Positions 6,041 to 9,517 of a stretch of 9,517 bases of DNA are shown here, piece after piece. The stretch lies in NCBI GenBank assembly GCA_944358275.1, contig CALVQZ010000145.1, positions 1 to 9,517 on the forward strand, written 5' to 3'. The stretch is from an uncultured Bacilli bacterium. GTDB lineage: Bacteria; Bacillota_I; Bacilli_A; RF39; UBA660. A program made the position numbers and the translations under genes. Below the pieces are notes generated by a model, which saw only the letters and a list, made by a program, of their open reading frames with translations, had not been told where the DNA came from and searched no databases. Each line of letters starts with the position of its first letter. Position 1 is the stretch's first letter.

Positions 6041-6532
6041 ATGGCAAGAAAAAAAGTATTTTTTAGTTACCATTATGGTAAAGATGGCAATAGAGTAGAT
6101 GAAATAAGAAGTATGGGACTTACAAGAGATATAAAACCTGTTTCTAAAGAAGAATGGGATGAAATATGTAGACAAGGCGATGATTCTATAAAGCGTTGGA
6201 TAGATAACAACATGAAAGACGCAGAATGCGTAGTTGTATTTATAGGAGAAGAAACAGCACAAAGAAAATGGGTTATATATGAAATAGAAAAAGCATGGAA
6301 CGAAGGAAAAGGCTTATTAGGAATATACATTCACAATATGAGAGATCCAGTTACAGGAAAATGTAAAAAAGGAGAAAATCCATTCGTACATTTTAAGATG
6401 AATAGAGATGGTAAAACTTTAAGAAGTTTAATTAAATGCTACGACCCAGAACCAAATGATGCATATAACTGTATATTTGATCATATTGAAGATTGGATAA
6501 GAGATGCAAAAAGCATAAGAGATTTCTATTGA
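6041..6532 (+). CDS. Orphan TIR-like (MTH538/ThsB-type) domain protein
   Basis: The protein has 163 residues and is essentially a single domain. It opens with KKVFFSYHYGKD (4-15), followed by a conserved core: DDSIKRWIDNNMKDAECVVV (47-66, helix then strand), FIGEETAQRKWVIYEIEKAW (67-86) and GLLGIYIHN (91-99). This is the pattern of the MTH538 TIR-like family (PF08937), to which Thoeris ThsB proteins belong; those make an NAD-derived signal on phage infection. Glu81 or Glu83 in YEIE could be the catalytic acid, by analogy with TIR domains. No ThsA-like NAD-binding effector lies in this window. ATG 6041 has no Shine-Dalgarno sequence and lies 3 bases after the glyA stop, so translation probably depends on ribosomes finishing glyA. 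A non-defence signalling role is equally open. Confidence 0.8.
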   Translation: MARKKVFFSYHYGKDGNRVDEIRSMGLTRDIKPVSKEEWDEICRQGDDSIKRWIDNNMKDAECVVVFIGEETAQRKWVIYEIEKAWNEGKGLLGIYIHNMRDPVTGKCKKGENPFVHFKMNRDGKTLRSLIKCYDPEPNDAYNCIFDHIEDWIRDAKSIRDFY

Positions 6533-6557
6533 AAAAAATATAAAAATATAATAAAAT
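6529..6557 (+). promoter_or_regulatory. Possible promoter of the rubrerythrin gene
   Basis: TTGAAA (6529-6534), overlapping the TGA stop of the TIR-like gene, lies 17 bases before TAAAAT (6552-6557). The predicted start, about 6564, would fall at the GGAGGT ribosome binding site, leaving a very short leader. Co-transcription from glyA is the alternative, and no terminator separates them. No PerR-like operator was seen. Confidence 0.3.
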
Positions 6558-6575
6558 TGATATGGAGGTAAAATT

Positions 6576-7115
6576 ATGAATTTAAAAGGAACAAAAACAG
6601 AAAAAAATTTAATGGAAGCTTTTGCTGGGGAGTCACAAGCTAGAAATAAATATACTTATTTTGCAAGTAAAGCAAAAAAGGAAGGATATGAACAAATTGC
6701 AGCAATATTTGAAGAAACTGCAAACAATGAAAAAGAACATGCAAAATTATGGTTTAAGTTATTACAAGGTGGAGATATAAAGAAAACTACTGAAAATTTA
6801 AAGATGGCAGCAGAAGGTGAAAACTTTGAATGGACTGATATGTATGATAGAATGGCAAAAGAAGCTAAAGAAGAAGGATTTGATCACATTGCATATCTTT
6901 TTGAAGAAGTTGGAAAAATTGAAAAAGAACATGAAGAAAGATATAAAAAATTATTAGAAAACATAGAAGGAGATCTAGTATTTAGTAAAGATGGAGATAC
7001 AATTTGGAAATGTAGAAATTGTGGACATATAGTAATAGGTAAAAAAGCTCCAGAAGTATGCCCAGTTTGTGCACATCCTAAAGCATATTTTGAAGTTAAA
7101 GCTGAAAATTATTAA
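6576..7115 (+). CDS. rbr: Rubrerythrin
   Basis: The protein has 179 residues, the usual two-domain length. GGAGGT (6564-6569) precedes ATG 6576. Residues 1-130 form the ferritin-like diiron domain, with AFAGESQARNKY (Glu19), NEKEH (Glu52, His55) and IEKEHEERY (Glu116, His119) as likely iron ligands. Residues 140-175 form the rubredoxin-like domain with one iron on Cys146/Cys149 (CRNC) and Cys162/Cys165 (CPVC). It reduces hydrogen peroxide to water in the cytosol of anaerobes, taking electrons through rubredoxin or NAD(P)H-dependent donors. It is last in the glyA run and closed by a terminator. Confidence 0.97.
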   Translation: MNLKGTKTEKNLMEAFAGESQARNKYTYFASKAKKEGYEQIAAIFEETANNEKEHAKLWFKLLQGGDIKKTTENLKMAAEGENFEWTDMYDRMAKEAKEEGFDHIAYLFEEVGKIEKEHEERYKKLLENIEGDLVFSKDGDTIWKCRNCGHIVIGKKAPEVCPVCAHPKAYFEVKAENY

Positions 7116-7116
7116 G

Positions 7117-7179
7117 AAAAAAGTAACTTTTTTAATGTTGTTCCCAAAATGGGGTTCACATCAAAAATGTTACTTTTTT
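7117..7179. terminator. Large bidirectional terminator hairpin between convergent genes
   Basis: AAAAAAGTAAC (7117-7127) is perfectly complementary to GTTACTTTTTT (7169-7179). An inner imperfect hairpin (ATGT...ACAT and TCCC/GGGG, about 7135-7161) fills the loop. The A/T ends give a T-run on each strand, so it can stop transcripts of rubrerythrin (+) and of the sulfatase gene (-). The stop codon of the minus-strand gene (7170-7172) lies inside the stem. Confidence 0.75.
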
Positions 7180-9092
7180 AATATTTTATAATAATCTTTT
7201 TCAAGAATTAGTTTAGACATCAAAAATTTATTAAATACACTATCGTTAATATTATCTACATAATCATCACTTACATCATCTTTAAAAGGAGTAAAAACAT
7301 CATTAACTGAATCATACTTTCCATATTCAGTTAACCAACTTCTATCACTAAATATAACGATTCCATCTTCACTAGACAATATATCTTTTCCAATTAACAA
7401 TCTAGAATCGTATTCTAAATTAAATAAATTAAGTATAGTAGGTAATATATCTAAGCTACTTGAATACTTATCTACTACTATTTTAGAATTCATTTTGCTA
7501 TTCCACAATATAAATATATTTTTATGAATATCAAATTTTTCATCTTCAATATAATCAACATGCTCTATAATATCTTCATTAGATAGTCCATAAGGATAAT
7601 GATCAGCACTAATTGCAATTACAGTATCATCTAACTTACCAGCATCTTCAAGACGAGAAATAAGTAATTCTAATGCCTTATCTAACTCAATTTGAGTAGC
7701 AAGGTATGCTTTAATAGGTTCAGAATAAGGTAAATCCTCTACATAACTTCTATTTTTTAAAGCGATATTATTGCCAATATAAGTGTATCTTAAATGCCCA
7801 CTAACAGTCATATAATAAGTCATAAAATACTCATCATTTACATATTCATCAGTAGTCACATCTATCATTTCAACATCACTTTGAGGCCACATACCACAAT
7901 TTATATTAAGACCACCATAACATGCTTTATAAATATATCCCATATTAGGATGCGAATAATTTCTATTATAAAAAGTATATGCTCCATTATGATAAGCTCT
8001 TGTATTATAACCAACATTCTTAAATATGTTTCCATAAACAAATGGTAAATAATTATCACGAGATGTACTCATACTCCAAGTGCCATCTTTAGGAAGTAAG
8101 GATGTTAAAGAAACATATTCGCCATCAGAAGTACTAACATAATATGTTGGAGTATAAAAATTAGTAAACTGAAATCCCTCATTATACATTTTATACAAAG
8201 TAGGAGTTAAATCTTTATCAATTGAAATAGGTGAAAAAGCTTCTGCAATAATTACGATCAAATTCTTTCCTTCAAACATACCAGTATATTCATTAAATGA
8301 AGTAGGACTAACATTACTAAAATATTGATGCATACTTTTAATTGTAGAATCAGTTTCGTTTTGAATTAAGCTATCAAAATCAATATCTAATGTATGATAA
8401 CTAACTTCCTCAACAACAGGATTTTCACTAACATTCTCATTTTTATTTTCAATTATTATTTTCTCCTCGAACCCAAAAACAGTTCTTTTAAAATCTAATC
8501 TCATTTCAGTTAATAGTCCAAAATCTCTAACTATGAGTTTAGGAACATGTGTATTAAAATATAAATTATATGAAGAATAAGTCTTTTCCTTATCAGAAAT
8601 ACTTAAAAGCAAAACAAACGAGGTATAAACTAATATAGAAGATCCAAGTATAATTAAATTAAATTTATAACTTTTCTTTCCAAAATTAAACTTCTTAAAT
8701 AAAATAATGTATGCAACAAAAGGAATAAAAAATAAAAGAATAGAAAAAATATTTTTAAATATAACTTCAATTATTGAATCAATAAATCCAAATGCTTGTG
8801 CACCATGTAATAAAGAATAAACTGAAAATATAGATTCATAATATAGAAAATATATGTATTGAGATAAAAAAATAAAAAATATAAATGTAGTAATAACAAT
8901 AGAAATAATTTTATTAACTTTATCATAAAAAATATTTTCTAAAATTGTAACTAAAAATGCAATAATTATATCAAGTAAAAACAAATATATTAAAGAAATA
9001 CTAAATATATTTTTAAATGCTAAAAACTTAAAGCAAATATCTAAAAATAAAATAAATAAAATATTAAAAAATAATAAATTATACTTTTTCAT
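7170..9092 (-). CDS. LTA synthase-family membrane sulfatase (glycerol-phosphate or phosphoglycol transferase)
   Basis: The protein has 640 residues from ATG 9092, matching LtaS length (about 640-650). This start is chosen because GGAAG lies 7 bases upstream and MKKYNLLFFNILFI begins the first membrane segment. The frame is open to 9290, but that extension lies antisense to the divergent transporter gene. Five membrane segments are at about 4-26, 29-52, 61-85, 114-132 and 143-164. The extracellular sulfatase-fold domain covers about 275-575: Glu284 (IIAEAFS) as metal ligand, Thr321 in STSDGEY as catalytic nucleophile, His433 (SGH), and Asp497/His498 (SADHYPYG) as metal ligands. Family members take glycerophosphate from phosphatidylglycerol to build lipoteichoic acid or modify other glycans. 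Short of a lipid-anchor gene nearby, the exact product cannot be told. Confidence 0.88.
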   Translation of the reverse strand: MKKYNLLFFNILFILFLDICFKFLAFKNIFSISLIYLFLLDIIIAFLVTILENIFYDKVNKIISIVITTFIFFIFLSQYIYFLYYESIFSVYSLLHGAQAFGFIDSIIEVIFKNIFSILLFFIPFVAYIILFKKFNFGKKSYKFNLIILGSSILVYTSFVLLLSISDKEKTYSSYNLYFNTHVPKLIVRDFGLLTEMRLDFKRTVFGFEEKIIIENKNENVSENPVVEEVSYHTLDIDFDSLIQNETDSTIKSMHQYFSNVSPTSFNEYTGMFEGKNLIVIIAEAFSPISIDKDLTPTLYKMYNEGFQFTNFYTPTYYVSTSDGEYVSLTSLLPKDGTWSMSTSRDNYLPFVYGNIFKNVGYNTRAYHNGAYTFYNRNYSHPNMGYIYKACYGGLNINCGMWPQSDVEMIDVTTDEYVNDEYFMTYYMTVSGHLRYTYIGNNIALKNRSYVEDLPYSEPIKAYLATQIELDKALELLISRLEDAGKLDDTVIAISADHYPYGLSNEDIIEHVDYIEDEKFDIHKNIFILWNSKMNSKIVVDKYSSSLDILPTILNLFNLEYDSRLLIGKDILSSEDGIVIFSDRSWLTEYGKYDSVNDVFTPFKDDVSDDYVDNINDSVFNKFLMSKLILEKDYYKILKK

Positions 9093-9110
9093 AATAACAC
9101 TTCCACTATA

Positions 9111-9139
9111 ATGATAACAAAAATAACCTATATTTACAA
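9111..9139 (-). promoter_or_regulatory. Promoter of the LTA synthase-family gene
   Basis: On the minus strand, TTGTAA (9139-9134) is followed 17 bases later by TATCAT (9116-9111). This gives a start near 9104 and a leader of about 12 bases containing the GGAAG binding site. It lies in the 103-bp gap between the divergent genes. Confidence 0.4.
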
Positions 9140-9184
9140 TATGAATAAAATTAAAAAATGATAATAAAATTGCACAAAAAAATA

Positions 9185-9190
9185 TATAAT
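9185..9190 (+). promoter_or_regulatory. -10 element directly before the ZIP transporter (possible leaderless transcript)
   Basis: TATAAT (9185-9190) ends 5 bases before ATG 9196, so transcription would start at or next to the A of the start codon. The -35 region is poor: TTGCAC at 9170-9175 is too close. No Shine-Dalgarno sequence is present upstream of the ATG, which fits leaderless translation. Confidence 0.35.
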
Positions 9191-9195
9191 TTAAT

Positions 9196-9517
9196 ATGGA
9201 TAAATATAATGGAATAATAATAAGTTTAATAGCGGGAATATCTACAATTTTAGGTTTTTTCTTTATATATGTAAAAGGAAATAAAAACAAAATAATATCA
9301 CGCTCATTATCATTTGCTTCAGGAGTAATGATAACCCTTTCAATAATAGATTTAATTCCTTCTAGCGTAAGAAATTTAAGTATAAAAAATGGTTTAACTA
9401 TATCTATAATAATGACTATTATAGCATTTACTATTGGCTTTTTAATAAGTTATGTAGTACAAAATTTAGTAAAAGAAAAAGAAGGCTTATATAAAACAGG
9501 CCTTATATCTATGATAG
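9196..9517 (+). CDS. ZIP-family metal transporter, N-terminal part (runs off window)
   Basis: The frame is open from ATG 9196 through the window end, giving 107 residues so far; an in-frame TAA at 9187 rules out an earlier start. Likely membrane helices are at about 6-26, 36-56 and 66-90. The segment SLSFASGVMITLSIIDLIPSS (37-57) matches the second helix of ZIP/ZupT transporters, which reads roughly SLGFAAGIML.S..E.LP in ZupT. ZIP proteins carry zinc, iron or manganese into the cytosol. The metal-binding HNxPEG motif would be in later helices, outside this window, so neither metal nor activity can be judged. It is divergent from the LTA synthase-family gene. Confidence 0.8.
   Translation, partial: MDKYNGIIISLIAGISTILGFFFIYVKGNKNKIISRSLSFASGVMITLSIIDLIPSSVRNLSIKNGLTISIIMTIIAFTIGFLISYVVQNLVKEKEGLYKTGLISMI

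Noticed and set aside
7794..8048. Open frame on the plus strand inside the LTA synthase-family gene
   Set aside because: It is antisense to a well-supported coding region, has no binding site and shows low-complexity Ile/His/Thr composition typical of a reverse-strand shadow.
9093..9290. N-terminal extension of the LTA synthase-family protein by 66 residues
   Set aside because: It runs antisense through the start of the divergent ZIP gene and its own promoter region; ATG 9092 has a binding site and gives the usual family length.

Overview
The window comes from a very AT-rich, low-GC Gram-positive-type bacterium (Bacillota/Clostridia-like, or a related lineage). Evidence is strong GGAGG/AGAGGT ribosome binding sites, sigma-A-type promoters (several with an extended -10 TGn), short hairpin plus T-run terminators, a rubredoxin-containing rubrerythrin (anaerobe) and an LtaS-like sulfatase. 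TGA ends the TIR-like gene and TGG encodes Trp, so the standard bacterial code applies, not the Mycoplasma code.

Layout: (1) 1-431 is gene-free but starts with a promoter and a ~125-nt candidate structured RNA ending in a terminator. Repeat-rich AT DNA and the fic promoter follow. (2) 432-1268 encodes a Fic-domain enzyme. (3) 1269-1856 has no sizeable gene. It holds a Rex-box-like inverted repeat, a very strong promoter and a ~240-nt independently terminated RNA of unrecognised class that may encode a 17-residue peptide. (4) 1857-2354 is a YgjV-type membrane protein with its own promoter and terminator. (5) 2500-4750 is a probable operon: ArsR-type regulator, intrinsic hairpin overlapping its stop codon, short-chain dehydrogenase, and a PLP enzyme of the YnbB/methionine gamma-lyase-like family that overlaps the dehydrogenase. 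(6) 4820-7115 holds glyA, an orphan TIR-like gene lying in the same reading frame one codon after the glyA stop, and rubrerythrin, closed by a terminator. (7) On the minus strand, 7170-9092 encodes an LTA-synthase-family sulfatase. Divergent from it, a ZIP-family metal transporter starts at 9196 and runs off the window.

Most genes are ordinary housekeeping or stress functions: one-carbon and amino-acid metabolism, peroxide defence, envelope synthesis and metal uptake. The parts that deserve attention are the two candidate non-coding RNAs, the TIR-like protein coupled to glyA without its own ribosome binding site, and the Fic enzyme with atypical catalytic and inhibitory motifs. No CRISPR array, tRNA, rRNA or insertion sequence was seen.
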